Notes: a model not told the origin generated them from the letters alone. Positions 36,591 through 44,935 are shown, counted from the first letter of the stretch. The stretch: DNA of 64,000 bases from Flavobacterium sp. SLB02 (GCF_009664855.1 NZ_CP045928.1:2821755-2885754), one strand, 5' to 3'. Made by a program: numbers and translations.

Positions 36591-37022
36591 CTAAGATTTA
36601 TAAACAAAGTTTTTATCGGTTGGATTGAATTTTTTCCAATCGATTTCCAGTGCGTGTTCGATAGATTTTATAATATCTTTCATCAAAACAGGCTTTGTAA
36701 TGAAGTAATTAGCTCCCAAGTTACGACATCTTTCGATTATACTTGGCTCGTTTGAAGTCGAGAAAATAATTACCGGAATATCATTTTGCAGTTTAGAATT
36801 TCTAAGTTCCGTAAGAACATCAAATCCGTTTTTACCCGGCATATTCAAATCCAGAAAAACTACATGTGGTACTGGCGGCGGGTTGTAGATCGCATTCAAT
36901 AATTTTTCGCCTCCAGAATATGTCTGAAGCTGTATTTTTTTTGGTAATGATTCTACTGCATCGGTAAAAATGCTCAAATCGTCTTCATCATCATCAGTAT
37001 AAAATATAGTAAAATCAGTCAT
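36591..37022 (-). CDS. Single-domain response regulator (RcpA-like)
   Basis: A 143-residue receiver-only protein. Acidic residues DDDEDD lie near the N-terminus, the phospho-acceptor Asp is in VVFLDLNMPGKNGFD, the switch Ser/Thr is in VIIFSTSN, and Lys in FITKPVLM. The DLNMPGKNG form is characteristic of receivers that pair with phytochrome-like or PAS kinases. It is convergent with the PAS kinase gene (stop codons 8 bp apart), so it is not co-transcribed but is probably functionally linked. No output domain. Confidence 0.9.
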   Translation of the reverse strand: MTDFTIFYTDDDEDDLSIFTDAVESLPKKIQLQTYSGGEKLLNAIYNPPPVPHVVFLDLNMPGKNGFDVLTELRNSKLQNDIPVIIFSTSNEPSIIERCRNLGANYFITKPVLMKDIIKSIEHALEIDWKKFNPTDKNFVYKS

Positions 37023-37277
37023 ATGGTATTTTGTAAAATTGGGTATTTTTCTTCTTCAAAGATAACCAAATTTATAGATAAATCAATGTCTTTTAGATTA
37101 TCATCCGGATAATTAGTAATTGAAATCTCATAATTTTTAAATCTAATTGTGTAAGCTCAAAAGTCATAAAATCAGCAACTTTACTATAATGAAGTTTTAA
37201 ATTAAAAAATACCATAGTACTCAGTAAATGAGAACTTTAATCGAAAAATTATTTAATAAATTATAAAAAATAAAGTC

Positions 37278-37778
37278 ATGGGAGATCATAAAGACCTTAC
37301 GAACGAATTTGCTGTAGATAAAATAAAAGATCTTGCAGAAAACATTAAAACATGTATGTTTTGTACTTATAATGAATACAGACTACAATCGCGACCAATG
37401 TCTGTGCAAAAAATTGATGATTTAGGCCAGCTTTGGTTTTTATCAGACCGAAACAGCAGCCACAATGCAGAGATTAGCCTTAACCCTCAGGTTGAGTTAT
37501 TTTTCTCTGAACCACATGATAAATTTCTAACCTTACACGGAACCGCAAGTATCTCGTACGACAGGGAAACGATAAAAGAATTATGGGATCCTATTGTAAA
37601 AATATGGATGCCGGAAGGCGAAGATGACCCAAATTTAAGCGTGATAAAAGTAGTTCCCGAAGATGGTTATTACTGGAATAACAAAAACGGAAAAATGGTC
37701 GCAATTGCTAAAATGGCCACTGCTTTTGTAACAGGAAAAACAATGGATGACGGAATTGAAGGTAACTTGAAATTGTAG
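37278..37778 (+). CDS. Pyridoxamine 5'-phosphate oxidase-like general stress protein
   Basis: A 166-residue split-barrel flavin-binding-like protein. IKTCMFCTYNEYRLQSRPMS, QLWFLSDRNSSHNAEISLNP and FLTLHGTASISYDRETIKEL are the usual blocks of the general-stress-protein-26 group of PNPOx-like proteins. These bind FMN or F420-like cofactors and generally do not act in vitamin B6 synthesis. The start at 37278 follows an A-rich leader. Monocistronic with a terminator 46 bp downstream. It belongs with the neighbouring stress-type genes. Confidence 0.88.
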   Translation: MGDHKDLTNEFAVDKIKDLAENIKTCMFCTYNEYRLQSRPMSVQKIDDLGQLWFLSDRNSSHNAEISLNPQVELFFSEPHDKFLTLHGTASISYDRETIKELWDPIVKIWMPEGEDDPNLSVIKVVPEDGYYWNNKNGKMVAIAKMATAFVTGKTMDDGIEGNLKL

Positions 37779-37823
37779 TTTTATAAGGATAATTTAACTT
37801 CTAAGAGCACTAAGATTTACGCA

Positions 37824-37860
37824 AAGCCCGCTAGGAATTATTTCTTTGCGGGCTTTTTTT
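37824..37860 (+). terminator. Terminator after the PNPOx-like gene
   Basis: aaagcccgc pairs with gcgggcttt across a 15-base loop, followed by seven Ts. Confidence 0.8.
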
Positions 37861-38005
37861 GGGCCGCAAAGTTAGCAACAAGTTAAAAATAAACCACAGA
37901 TTAAAATGATTATATAGATTTTAAAAATCCTTTTAATCTTTTTAATCTGTGGCTAAAAAACTTTGCGGACTTTTGCGTAAATCCTTGCGCTCTTAGCGGT
38001 TAAAC
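37861..38005. repeat. ACCACAGATTAAAA hairpin with CGCAAAG/AAGAGCGC flanks
   Basis: accacagattaaaa (near 37891) is complementary to ttttaatctgtgg (near 37946). The outside reads ggccgcaaagttagc on one side and aactttgcggacttttgcgt then aaatccttgcgctcttagcg on the other. The last part is the closest match to the 3' end of czcA. No ORF. Confidence 0.8.
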
Positions 38006-38015
38006 CTTAAAAACC

Positions 38016-38729
38016 TTATTCCAACATATGTTTTAACTCTAAAGCATTCAAAATCCCTGCTTCGCTTGCAGTGTTATTAAAATACACAAATGCTGACTTT
38101 GAAACAATTACATCTTTTATATAAAGTAATTCTTCAGGTGAATAACTCGAGTAAAACATCTTGGGTGTTCCGTGAAGCCTTATGAAAATCAGGGTCGAAT
38201 CTGTAAAAATAGTATTGGGTAATTGCGGATGGCTTACACTGCAAAAGATAATATTGTTATCCTTGAAGGCATTCCAGACTTCCTGATTCCACCAACTTTC
38301 GTGGCGAAATTCGATGACGTTTTTAAACTTTAAATCTAAACTTCCTATGATTTGGTGCAATCTGTCAGCGCTAAAATGATAACTAGGCGGAAACTGGAAT
38401 AAAATACAGCCTAATTTGTCTTTCAGGCCTGCCTGGCATATCATATAAAATTGATTTATTAGATATTCACAATCCACAAATTTCTTAATATGGGTGATTT
38501 CTTTTGGTGCTTTTACAGAAAAAACAAAATGTTCCGGCGTTTTATTGTACCAATTCTCAAATATTTTTACCGTTGGAAACCTATAAAAGCTTCCATTGAA
38601 CTCATAGGTGCTAAAATACTGGCAATAAAAGGAAAACCATCTCGAAACTGACAGGTTGTCAGGATAGAAAATTCCCTTCCAGAAGCGATTATTAAAGCTT
38701 GAACAACCTATTAAAACCTGTTTTTTCAT
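38016..38729 (-). CDS. DUF72 domain-containing protein (YecE-like)
   Basis: The ATG at 38729 (MKKQVLIGCSSFNNRFWKG) is used; it overlaps the upstream glycosylase stop by 4 bp (ATGA), a sign of translational coupling. About 237 residues with DUF72 blocks: GxSSFxxxFWKGxFYP, YFSTYEFNGSFYRFP, PEHFVFSVKAPKEITH, LGCILFQFPPSYHF and NVIEFRHESWW. The fold is a TIM barrel; the biochemical activity is not established. Linkage to a Nei/Fpg glycosylase suggests a DNA-repair or nucleic-acid role. Confidence 0.88.
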   Translation of the reverse strand: MKKQVLIGCSSFNNRFWKGIFYPDNLSVSRWFSFYCQYFSTYEFNGSFYRFPTVKIFENWYNKTPEHFVFSVKAPKEITHIKKFVDCEYLINQFYMICQAGLKDKLGCILFQFPPSYHFSADRLHQIIGSLDLKFKNVIEFRHESWWNQEVWNAFKDNNIIFCSVSHPQLPNTIFTDSTLIFIRLHGTPKMFYSSYSPEELLYIKDVIVSKSAFVYFNNTASEAGILNALELKHMLE

Positions 38730-39457
38730 ATGTGTAGTTTTTGACAATTGGTACAAAAGAAACTTCTTCGCTTTCCCTTCCCTGTTTGCTTTTTATGAAT
38801 GGGAAGATTACATCGCTTACATTCTTTTTTGGTGTAAGCCAGCCAATGTTTTTTTAGTTCATAATTTTTCTTCCAGTTGAGAAATTCAAAACTATAAATC
38901 GAACATTCGTTGATGATATTTTTTAAATCTTTTGACGGAATTTTTCCCACCACAGATTCGGGGTGAATTTTACATCGGTACAAAACTTCGTTCTTGATAA
39001 TGTTCCCTACTCCTGAAAAAATGTTCTGATCGAGAATTGCATCGCAAATCATTTCGTCCGGTTTTTTATCCAGACTTTGTTTTGCTTTTTTCGGATCCCA
39101 TTTTTTATTCATTACATCCTCCCTCCAATCGTAATATTGATTAATATCACCTTCTAGAATTTTGACAGAGCAAGTATAAAAGTTGAGTTCTCCGTTTGAA
39201 AAAATCATGCTTAATCTTGGTTTGGTTTCTTTGCGTTCGTTTATTCGATACGTTCCAAACATGAGCAAATGAATTTTTACCGTAAAATCATCAAAACAAA
39301 TTAAAAAGTGTTTCCCCCAGGTTTTAAAATCCAGAATGGTTTTACCCTCGAGGCGTTCAATATCAATAGCACTATTTCCAGAGACTTCATTTATTTTTTG
39401 TCCTGAAAATTGCTGCACTTCTTCTTTTAAAGTCATTATCGACGGACCTTCTGGCAT
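38726..39457 (-). CDS. Fpg/Nei family DNA glycosylase (endonuclease VIII-like)
   Basis: A 243-residue protein starting MPEGPS, so Pro2 is the Schiff-base nucleophile and Glu3 the catalytic acid after Met removal. The H2TH domain is visible (MICDAILDQNIFSGVGNIIKNE), and the C-terminal zinc finger has two CxxC pairs (CKRCNLP and CTNCQK). It excises oxidised bases and nicks at abasic sites. It is slightly shorter than the standard Fpg/Nei (about 265 residues). It is coupled to the DUF72 gene by an ATGA overlap. Confidence 0.88.
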   Translation of the reverse strand: MPEGPSIMTLKEEVQQFSGQKINEVSGNSAIDIERLEGKTILDFKTWGKHFLICFDDFTVKIHLLMFGTYRINERKETKPRLSMIFSNGELNFYTCSVKILEGDINQYYDWREDVMNKKWDPKKAKQSLDKKPDEMICDAILDQNIFSGVGNIIKNEVLYRCKIHPESVVGKIPSKDLKNIINECSIYSFEFLNWKKNYELKKHWLAYTKKECKRCNLPIHKKQTGKGKRRSFFCTNCQKLHI

Positions 39458-39483
39458 AATCTTTAATTTTTAAATTATAAACT

Positions 39484-39515
39484 AAAAAAAGTGCAACCCG
39501 AAAGCTGCACTTTTT
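39484..39515 (-). terminator. Terminator after the DUF892 gene
   Basis: The arms aaaaagtgca and tgcacttttt pair around a 10-base loop with a T-run on the minus strand, between the DUF892 stop and the glycosylase start. Confidence 0.8.
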
Positions 39516-39533
39516 AAAATTTTCTCTTTAAAA

Positions 39534-40106
39534 TTAATCTGCTTCTGCAGCTTCAAGATTTACAGCATTTACTGCAACCTCTGTTAATTTTTTATCGGCT
39601 CCTTTTTCTTCGTCTAATGTCAGCTCCAGAATACTGGCTGCTTCGGTTAAACCTAGAGTCTCGGCAAATTGACGTAAAGTACCGTAAGTGGCAATTTCGT
39701 AATGCTCTATTTTTTGCGCTGCTGCGATAATACCTGCATCACGTACAACTCCAACTTCAGTTTCTTCAATAATCCCTTTTCCTTCTTCGATTAAGCCTGC
39801 CATTGCATCGCATTTTTTTGCCGAAGCTTTTTGACCAATTAGTTTAAAAACCTGCTCTAATCTACTTACATGTTCTTCGGTTTCGGTCAAGTGGCTGTTT
39901 AAAGCCTCTATTAAGTCCGCTGACGTCGCATTTTTGGTCATGGTAGGTATTGCCTTAGTTAAAGCTTTTTCGGCCCAGTAAATGTCTTTTAATCCGTCTT
40001 CGAATAATTCAGTCAATCCGGATGCTGCATCTGATTTTGCTTTTGTCACTCCTTTTTTTGCTTCTGGTTTAGAAGCCGTCTCTTTTTTACTATCTGTACT
40101 TTTCAT
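39534..40106 (-). CDS. DUF892 (YciE/YciF) ferritin-like protein
   Basis: A 190-residue protein with a Lys/Ala/Ser-rich N-terminal tail (KKETASKPEAKKGVTKAKSD) before the four-helix DUF892 domain (LTELFEDGLKDIYWAEKALT, SHLTETEEHVSRLEQVFKLI, KIEHYEIATYGTLRQFAETL). Conserved Glu/His positions that would bind a di-iron centre are present. YciE/F-type proteins are induced by osmotic and other stress and may store or use iron. The basic tail could contact nucleic acid. Monocistronic with its own terminator. Confidence 0.88.
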   Translation of the reverse strand: MKSTDSKKETASKPEAKKGVTKAKSDAASGLTELFEDGLKDIYWAEKALTKAIPTMTKNATSADLIEALNSHLTETEEHVSRLEQVFKLIGQKASAKKCDAMAGLIEEGKGIIEETEVGVVRDAGIIAAAQKIEHYEIATYGTLRQFAETLGLTEAASILELTLDEEKGADKKLTEVAVNAVNLEAAEAD

Positions 40107-40296
40107 GGTAATAATTTTTGTTAATTAATATTTGATAAAATTAGTATCTTGATTATCAGTCAGGTTATATTATTTTTTATTAAAGTTGTATTCTAAACAC
40201 CTTCATATTATACAACGAGATTTTAGAATTCTGTAAGATATTTTTTTGGTTTGAGAGATAGATTTGTAACTGGACAATTTTAAAAAACACATTATA

Positions 40297-40608
40297 ATGG
40301 AAACATATATAGACCATACGTATCAGGAAGCCGAACTTTATTTTCAACAAAAATATCAAAGAGGACATTTAGATATCGACACTGCAATTTTGATTGATAA
40401 TGCAATTGATCAACTTCTTAAAAAAGATAATATCACTAGAAACGAAAATATCCCTAACGAAGAGCAGGTTGTTAATGAAGATGATTATATCAGTAATAAT
40501 CCGGATGAGGAATTCGAAATCATTGATGCCGAGGATCTTGACGAAGAAGAGCATATCGAAGACGAAGATCACTTTGATGATGACGATTTAGAAAGAAACG
40601 ATAATTAA
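40297..40608 (+). CDS. Acidic orphan protein
   Basis: A 103-residue protein. The first half (METYIDHTYQEAELYFQQKY) looks helical; the second half from about residue 60 is dominated by Asp and Glu (EEFEIIDAEDLDEEEHIEDE). No family is recognised. A terminator follows. A similarly acidic gene starts 190 bp downstream on the same strand. The sustained acidic bias and start context argue that it is real. Confidence 0.65.
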   Translation: METYIDHTYQEAELYFQQKYQRGHLDIDTAILIDNAIDQLLKKDNITRNENIPNEEQVVNEDDYISNNPDEEFEIIDAEDLDEEEHIEDEDHFDDDDLERNDN

Positions 40609-40636
40609 TGATTTGAAAATCTGAAAAGCGAAATAC

Positions 40637-40674
40637 AAAAGACTATTACTGGGTAATGGTCTTTTTTTTTTTTT
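40637..40674 (+). terminator. Terminator after the acidic orphan gene
   Basis: aagactattac pairs with gtaatggtctt (one G-U pair) around a 3-base loop, followed by a run of more than ten Ts. Confidence 0.85.
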
Positions 40675-40797
40675 GCCTAAAACTCAAACCTCAACATAAC
40701 CATCTGTTAATTATACAATTACACGTCATAATTCTATAATGCAATTGTTTCTCTTCCTGATTAGATTTGTATCTAGTAATATTAAAAACGAAATGTC

Positions 40798-41316
40798 ATG
40801 AATACTACAGATCAAAAAAACAGCATGATAAAAGGGAATAGAGTTCCCGGAAATCAGAATCCAAATACAGCCGATAGAAATAATCTTACAAACGAAGAAT
40901 TATACTATATTGACGATATGAAAGAAAGCGATACTGATAATCGCGAAATAGCCGAGCGTGGTTACACCGTTAGAAACGGTCATAATCCTGACACTCCTAA
41001 TCCGGATGAACTTACAGATGATGAAGACGATCTAACCGATGATTTTCATAGCGAAAATGACCTCAACTCTAACACAGATGATTTGTATGAAGAAGAACTG
41101 GATCAAAACGGGAACAATATCGACGACGTAAACGACGAATTAGACAATCCGTCTGATGCTTCACTGGAAAGAGAAGAAGAAGATTTCAATGAAACCGAAG
41201 ATGTTCTCGAAGATATCGATGACGAAGAAGAGGAAGAGGAAAGTGAATACATCGAAGATGATGTTCAGGAAGAAGAAAATGTAGAATATCCTGATAATGA
41301 CCCAAGAAAATTCTAA
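40798..41316 (+). CDS. Highly acidic, probably disordered protein
   Basis: A 172-residue protein with an Asn-rich N-terminal third (GNRVPGNQNPNTADRNNLTN) followed by an almost continuous Asp/Glu/Asn-rich region (DDEDDLTDDFHSENDLNSNT; EDIDDEEEEEESEYIEDDVQ). No catalytic motif, no signal peptide, no membrane segment. Such low-complexity acidic proteins may bind cations or basic proteins or act as hydration or stress protectants; none of this can be proven here. It lies among stress-type genes. Confidence 0.65.
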   Translation: MNTTDQKNSMIKGNRVPGNQNPNTADRNNLTNEELYYIDDMKESDTDNREIAERGYTVRNGHNPDTPNPDELTDDEDDLTDDFHSENDLNSNTDDLYEEELDQNGNNIDDVNDELDNPSDASLEREEEDFNETEDVLEDIDDEEEEEESEYIEDDVQEEENVEYPDNDPRKF

Positions 41317-41317
41317 A

Positions 41318-41520
41318 GAAAGGAACAAAGGTTCAAAGTTTAAAAAAAGTAACAAAGGTTCAGAGTTGCAGGTTCAGAGTTTAATTACTTTGTCGTTTGC
41401 ATTCTTTGAACCTTGTCACTTTATATCGATGAACCTAAAAAACCTTTGTTCCTTTGCAACTTTGTCCCTCAAAAAAAAACCTCTGTCCCTTTAAACCTTT
41501 GCAACTTTGAACCTTAAAAG
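41318..41520. repeat. AAGGTTCAAAG / CTTTGAACC repeat region
   Basis: Words such as ggaacaaaggttcaaag, aacaaaggttcagag and, inverted, ctttgaaccttg and cctttgttcctttgcaac follow the acidic gene stop within one base and run to the stop of the converging gene. The region is an imperfect long inverted repeat; the same words recur at 48851-49016. Confidence 0.8.
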
Positions 41521-41523
41521 AAA

Positions 41524-42171
41524 CTAATCTCCAATAATTTCCAAAACCGGAATATCATCCATTTTTTCCAGGCGTTCGGCTAGTCCTGCCCTTGCCTCTT
41601 TTAGTTCTTCTTCGGCTTTGATGAGCTCTTCAAGCAATTTCTCTTTTCCTATGGTGACTTTATCAATTTTACGCATGATTTCGTAGATTTCGCCTTCGGC
41701 TTCCATTACTTTCAATCTTTTGTAATACGTCAGACTTTCGGTCATGTGCGCCAATGCAATCATCGCGGTCAAAAACGGATGATTATTGGTTACATTCACA
41801 TCTTTTATTTTTCCATGCTCGAGTTCCACTTTCAACGCAAAAGCAAATTCTTCCATATTAAAAGCCTCGTATTTGCTTTTTGGATCTAAATAAGCCTTAA
41901 TCGACTCCACATTGTTCATCGTAGACAAATCGACGTCTGTTTCTTTTTGATCGTTTAAATCGTTAAAAACAACATTTCCTATTGCTCTTGCTTCGGCAAC
42001 TGTGGGATCATTGTCAGGATTTTCGAAATCGCGTGTCGACCAATCCCAATTTTCAGGATGTACAGGTTTTATATATTTTTCACAGAAATCTGTCACATCG
42101 TTTTTTAAGCTTACCATCTCATCTTCTCTTTTGATGTAGACATCCTGGTAAGCACCGCTTTTAGTTCCCAT
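41524..42171 (-). CDS. DUF5661-like protein with C-terminal coiled coil
   Basis: A 215-residue soluble protein. The central part (SKYEAFNMEEFAFALKVELE, HG, NVTNNHPFLTAMIALAHMTE, SLTYYKRLKVME) resembles the small DUF5661 domain by its ELEHG, TN and KIALAH-type pattern. The C-terminal 50 residues are a predicted coiled coil (KLLEELIKAEEELKEARAGL). The N-terminal 90 residues are unassigned. No function is known for DUF5661. It is isolated by a repeat on one side and a terminator on the other. Confidence 0.65.
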   Translation of the reverse strand: MGTKSGAYQDVYIKREDEMVSLKNDVTDFCEKYIKPVHPENWDWSTRDFENPDNDPTVAEARAIGNVVFNDLNDQKETDVDLSTMNNVESIKAYLDPKSKYEAFNMEEFAFALKVELEHGKIKDVNVTNNHPFLTAMIALAHMTESLTYYKRLKVMEAEGEIYEIMRKIDKVTIGKEKLLEELIKAEEELKEARAGLAERLEKMDDIPVLEIIGD

Positions 42172-42203
42172 AATTCTTTTTTTTATGTTTTTTTTAAAAA
42201 TGC

Positions 42204-42240
42204 AAACGACACATTTACCGAGATATATGTGTCGTTTTTT
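42204..42240. terminator. Terminator between DUF5661-like and DUF1328 genes
   Basis: aaacgacacat pairs with atgtgtcgttt around a 12-base loop with flanking T and A runs. It lies 20 bp beyond the DUF1328 stop on the minus strand. Confidence 0.75.
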
Positions 42241-42260
42241 AATTGTTATTTATTTGCTGA

Positions 42261-42422
42261 CTAAATACTTTTTCTTCCGCTAATTAGAGATATAACGAAT
42301 AAGACTAAAAATATGAAGAATAAAACTTTAGCGATACTTGCAGCTCCGGCGGCAATTCCACCAAAGCCAAATATTCCGGCTATAATAGCAAGAATGACAA
42401 AAATGACTGTATAACGTAACAT
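42261..42422 (-). CDS. DUF1328 small membrane protein (YtjA-like)
   Basis: A 53-residue ORF from ATG at 42422 to TAG at 42261. It reads [20 protein letters not shown] then [20 protein letters not shown] and ends SLISGRKSI. Two hydrophobic helices joined by a Gly/Ala-rich turn with the [11 protein letters not shown] signature match DUF1328. These proteins are widespread, are often stress-inducible, and have no proven activity. A terminator follows. Confidence 0.85.
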   Translation of the reverse strand: MLRYTVIFVILAIIAGIFGFGGIAAGAASIAKVLFFIFLVLFVISLISGRKSI

Positions 42423-42531
42423 AAGCTTGTGATTTTAGTTAATAATGATTTTGTTTGTTACTCAAATTTCATACTTTTTAAAGAGATGTATTAACTCTGA
42501 AAAATATTTTCTTAGCCCTATCAAACCTGAT

Positions 42532-43617
42532 TTACAATAAATTAATCTGATAGTTTTGTATTAATTCTGAAAAAGCAATTTCGCTATGCGAAAAGTGCTC
42601 TCTGTTGCTTCGACATTTTTTGGCACTTTCAAAATATTGTTCAATCGAACCGTCTTCGTAAGTCGAAACCAGCAAAGGGTGAACATAATAATTCTTGCAT
42701 ACATTTCTCGTATTTCCCAAAGCTTGGGCCGTTGTGTCAAAAGCGGTCAGGATATTCTTTTTGATTTCTTTTTCCTCGCTTGTCGTTCCAATTTCCATTA
42801 AGGTTTCAAAAAACACGATTGATGCGGCCCAGGTTCTAAAATCTTTGGCACTAAAATATTCTCCTGAAATTTCATGCAAATATTCATTGACCATATGACT
42901 GTCCAAAACCTTTCTTTCGCCGTTTTTATCATAATACTTAAAAACTTCCCAACCCGGAATTTCCTCACAGCGACTTACCAGTTTTATCAATTTTTTATTA
43001 CGGGTTGTAATCGTATGCTGTACCCCTTTTTTTCCTGTAAATTCAAACCGAAGCGAATTTTTATTGATGTTGATGTGGCGTTTTCTTAAAGTCGAAAGTC
43101 CGTACGATTTATTGTCTTTGGCGTATTTTTCATTTCCAATTCTAATATGCGTTTCTTCCATTAACCTGATCACCAGGGCGACCACTTTTTCTTTCGACCA
43201 TTCTTTCTTTTCCAGATCCTCATCGACTTGTTTTCGAATCAAAGGCAATTTGCTTCCAAATTCGGCTATTTTATAAAACTTGGTTTGGTTGCGAATCAAA
43301 TTCCATTTTGGGTGATAGCGGTATTGTTTTCGGTTTTTAACATCCAGACCCACCGCTTGCAAATGTCCGTTTGGCAAATCCGAAATCTGAACGTTTACCC
43401 ATGCCGGCGGAAGCACCAGACTGCTAAAACGTTTCAATTCGCTTTTTTGCTTAATGCAACGACCATTTTTTTTATAAATAAAACCATCCTCTCCTTCGCA
43501 TCGCTCTATGGGCAGCCTTTGATTATTGATGTAAACTAAATCTAATTTTTCGATCACCAAATGCGGTGTTTTGATCAATTGATTCATTAGTTTTTCGGTT
43601 TTTGCAGCTGCATTCAT
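42532..43617 (-). CDS. Type IB DNA topoisomerase (poxvirus-like bacterial form)
   Basis: The ATG at 43617 (MNAAAKTEKLMNQLIKTPHL) is preferred; a GTG nine codons upstream (43644) is possible. About 361 residues, the usual length of bacterial TopIB. The N-terminal domain has GEDGFIYKKNGRCIK and LPPAWVNVQI. Catalytic Arg is in RIGNEKYAKDN, the Lys loop follows, KDFRTWAAS and the Tyr-containing CKNYYVHPLL complete the active site. It relaxes supercoils through a 3'-phosphotyrosyl intermediate. A palindrome CCCGATgattATCGGG lies just upstream (43646-43661). Confidence 0.93.
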   Translation of the reverse strand: MNAAAKTEKLMNQLIKTPHLVIEKLDLVYINNQRLPIERCEGEDGFIYKKNGRCIKQKSELKRFSSLVLPPAWVNVQISDLPNGHLQAVGLDVKNRKQYRYHPKWNLIRNQTKFYKIAEFGSKLPLIRKQVDEDLEKKEWSKEKVVALVIRLMEETHIRIGNEKYAKDNKSYGLSTLRKRHININKNSLRFEFTGKKGVQHTITTRNKKLIKLVSRCEEIPGWEVFKYYDKNGERKVLDSHMVNEYLHEISGEYFSAKDFRTWAASIVFFETLMEIGTTSEEKEIKKNILTAFDTTAQALGNTRNVCKNYYVHPLLVSTYEDGSIEQYFESAKKCRSNREHFSHSEIAFSELIQNYQINLL

Positions 43618-43645
43618 GGTCGTTTCGTTTTTTATATTAGCCACT

Positions 43646-43661
43646 CCCGATGATTATCGGG
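43646..43661. promoter_or_regulatory. Palindrome upstream of topoisomerase IB
   Basis: CCCGAT-gatt-ATCGGG lies 29 bp before the ATG. It could be an operator or simply another CCCGAT-type hairpin as in the CATAG-ended repeats. Confidence 0.35.
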
Positions 43662-43736
43662 ATAAGGATGTAAAAAGATTTATTTCCGATATATCATGTT
43701 TATCTATCCTCTGTGGCTTTATTATTTTTAATGCTT

Positions 43737-43976
43737 TTAATTATTTCTTAATGCCTTAACGAGATTCTTTTTATTCATATAAGAACGTCCCGGAATTCCA
43801 ACTTTTATGGCCTGTTGGTACAATTCGGCTTTTGACCATTCATCATAAGGTTTTGCCCTTCCTCCTTTTTCACCTGCATCTGGCGTATTAGCAATTCGAG
43901 CTGCCTTTTCTTTGCTATAGCCTATTTCTAAAAGAGCTTGGTATTGTTTTTCGTTTTGAATTCTTGCATCTGGCAT
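43737..43976 (-). CDS. DUF7218-like / Rho N-domain-like small protein
   Basis: A 79-residue basic protein. The N-terminal half (QYQALLEIGYSKEKAARIAN) and the central NTPDAGEKGGRAKPYDEWSK match the family seen as DUF7218. The C-terminal SKAELYQQAIKVGIPGRSYM plus NKKNLVKALRNN has the SAP/Rho-N pattern that often binds nucleic acid. It lies 92 bp upstream of topoisomerase IB on the same strand and may be co-transcribed, which fits a DNA-linked role. Confidence 0.8.
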   Translation of the reverse strand: MPDARIQNEKQYQALLEIGYSKEKAARIANTPDAGEKGGRAKPYDEWSKAELYQQAIKVGIPGRSYMNKKNLVKALRNN

Positions 43977-44390
43977 GACTGAAAAATTTAAAGATTAATG
44001 ATTTAGAAATATCTTATATCAAAATTCTTCAAAAAGCAGGAATTCTCTGTTATATAATTCTTCGATTTATTTTCATAATTAACTCTATGAGAGATCGATT
44101 ATAATAAAAACCATTATATTTTTCAGGAGCTGTTTCCTGCTGTCCGCTGTATTTTTTATGGTGAACCCCACCATAAAAACGATGCCGCTCCCATCAGGGC
44201 TAGATACGTTTTCATAAGAAAATTATTAAAAAAAAATAAAGATTTTTACTACATTTTCAATTCTTAAATCTTCACATTAAGAATTATTAATTTAACCCTT
44301 ATGGTATGGTGGCATTATTGGAAAACAATAAACGTTTAAAATAGCAAGCTACTTTATCTACAGGATTTTTATTCAGTAAAATGTTAAGAT
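43977..44390. other. Gene-free stretch holding a candidate structured RNA
   Basis: No ORF of note. The central 80 bp form the conserved-looking element listed separately; the rest is AT-rich leader sequence of the two divergent small genes. Confidence 0.6.
44125..44205 (-). ncRNA. Candidate structured RNA element (Flavo-1-like)
   Basis: On the minus strand it reads tagccctgatgggagcggca, a variable hairpin (tttttatggtg paired with caccataaaaa, 44153-44163 with 44169-44179), then acagcggacagcaggaaaca and gctcct. I recall this framework of agccc-gat-gaagcgg and cagcgga-agc-ggaaacagctcc flanking a variable stem as very common between genes in Flavobacteriia, possibly the Flavo-1 motif. That identification is from memory and needs a covariance-model search. 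The strand is inferred. Confidence 0.5.
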
Positions 44391-44588
44391 ATGAGTACAA
44401 ACACCCTTTCGAAAGAAGCCGAAACCAGGATAATGAATTTCTTTAACACCACCATTGATCCAAATGAAATGAAAAAAGCACTAAGGCAGGCCAATTACAT
44501 ACTGGCCTTAGGAATTATCAGAAAAGACGAAACCCTTCAACGGGAAATCATCAAATTAGAAAACAGTTTTTATTGCTCAACGAATTAG
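44391..44588 (+). CDS. Small orphan protein
   Basis: A 65-residue soluble, probably helical protein (EAETRIMNFFNTTIDPNEMK then ALRQANYILALGI). No family is recognised. ATG start with an A/T-rich leader and a proper bidirectional terminator about 60 bp downstream support a real gene. Confidence 0.55.
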   Translation: MSTNTLSKEAETRIMNFFNTTIDPNEMKKALRQANYILALGIIRKDETLQREIIKLENSFYCSTN

Positions 44589-44650
44589 CCGAAATTTTAA
44601 ATCCTTATTTAGATGTAGAGTAACGTTTATAATTAGATTTTAATAACAAC

Positions 44651-44689
44651 AAAAAAGCCTTGATTTTAAAGAATCGAGGCTTTTTTTAT
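44651..44689. terminator. Bidirectional terminator
   Basis: aaaaaagccttgatt pairs with gaatcgaggctttttt around a short loop, with A and T runs on both sides. It separates two converging small genes. Confidence 0.85.
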
Positions 44690-44935
44690 TTAAGAATACT
44701 TTTTAGAACCATCATAATTAATAAATCTAAAATTATAATCTTCACTTAAAATTCTTCCTCCAAGTTGGATAAAAGTTCCAAATTGACCTCTCCAATCTTC
44801 AAAATCATTTTCATTAATTGTATCCCATCGAATTATTCCGCAAAAATCAGGCTGATCGGCTTGTGATACTATCACAAGTCCAAATTCGTTTCCTAGAGAA
44901 ACCTTCATTCCTGTTATGAATTCTATATTCGGCAT
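44690..44935 (-). CDS. Small orphan protein
   Basis: An 81-residue acidic, beta-rich protein (MPNIEFITGMKVSLGNEFGL, then IIRWDTINENDFEDWRGQFG). No signal peptide or membrane segment and no recognised family. Size, acidity and single-copy setting resemble small immunity-type orphans, but there is no toxin gene next to it. The stop codon lies inside the base of the downstream terminator. Confidence 0.55.
   Translation of the reverse strand: MPNIEFITGMKVSLGNEFGLVIVSQADQPDFCGIIRWDTINENDFEDWRGQFGTFIQLGGRILSEDYNFRFINYDGSKKYS

Noticed and set aside
40369..40591. ORFs on both strands across the acidic genes
   Set aside because: They mirror the Asp/Glu codon bias of the plus-strand proteins and have no plausible start context.
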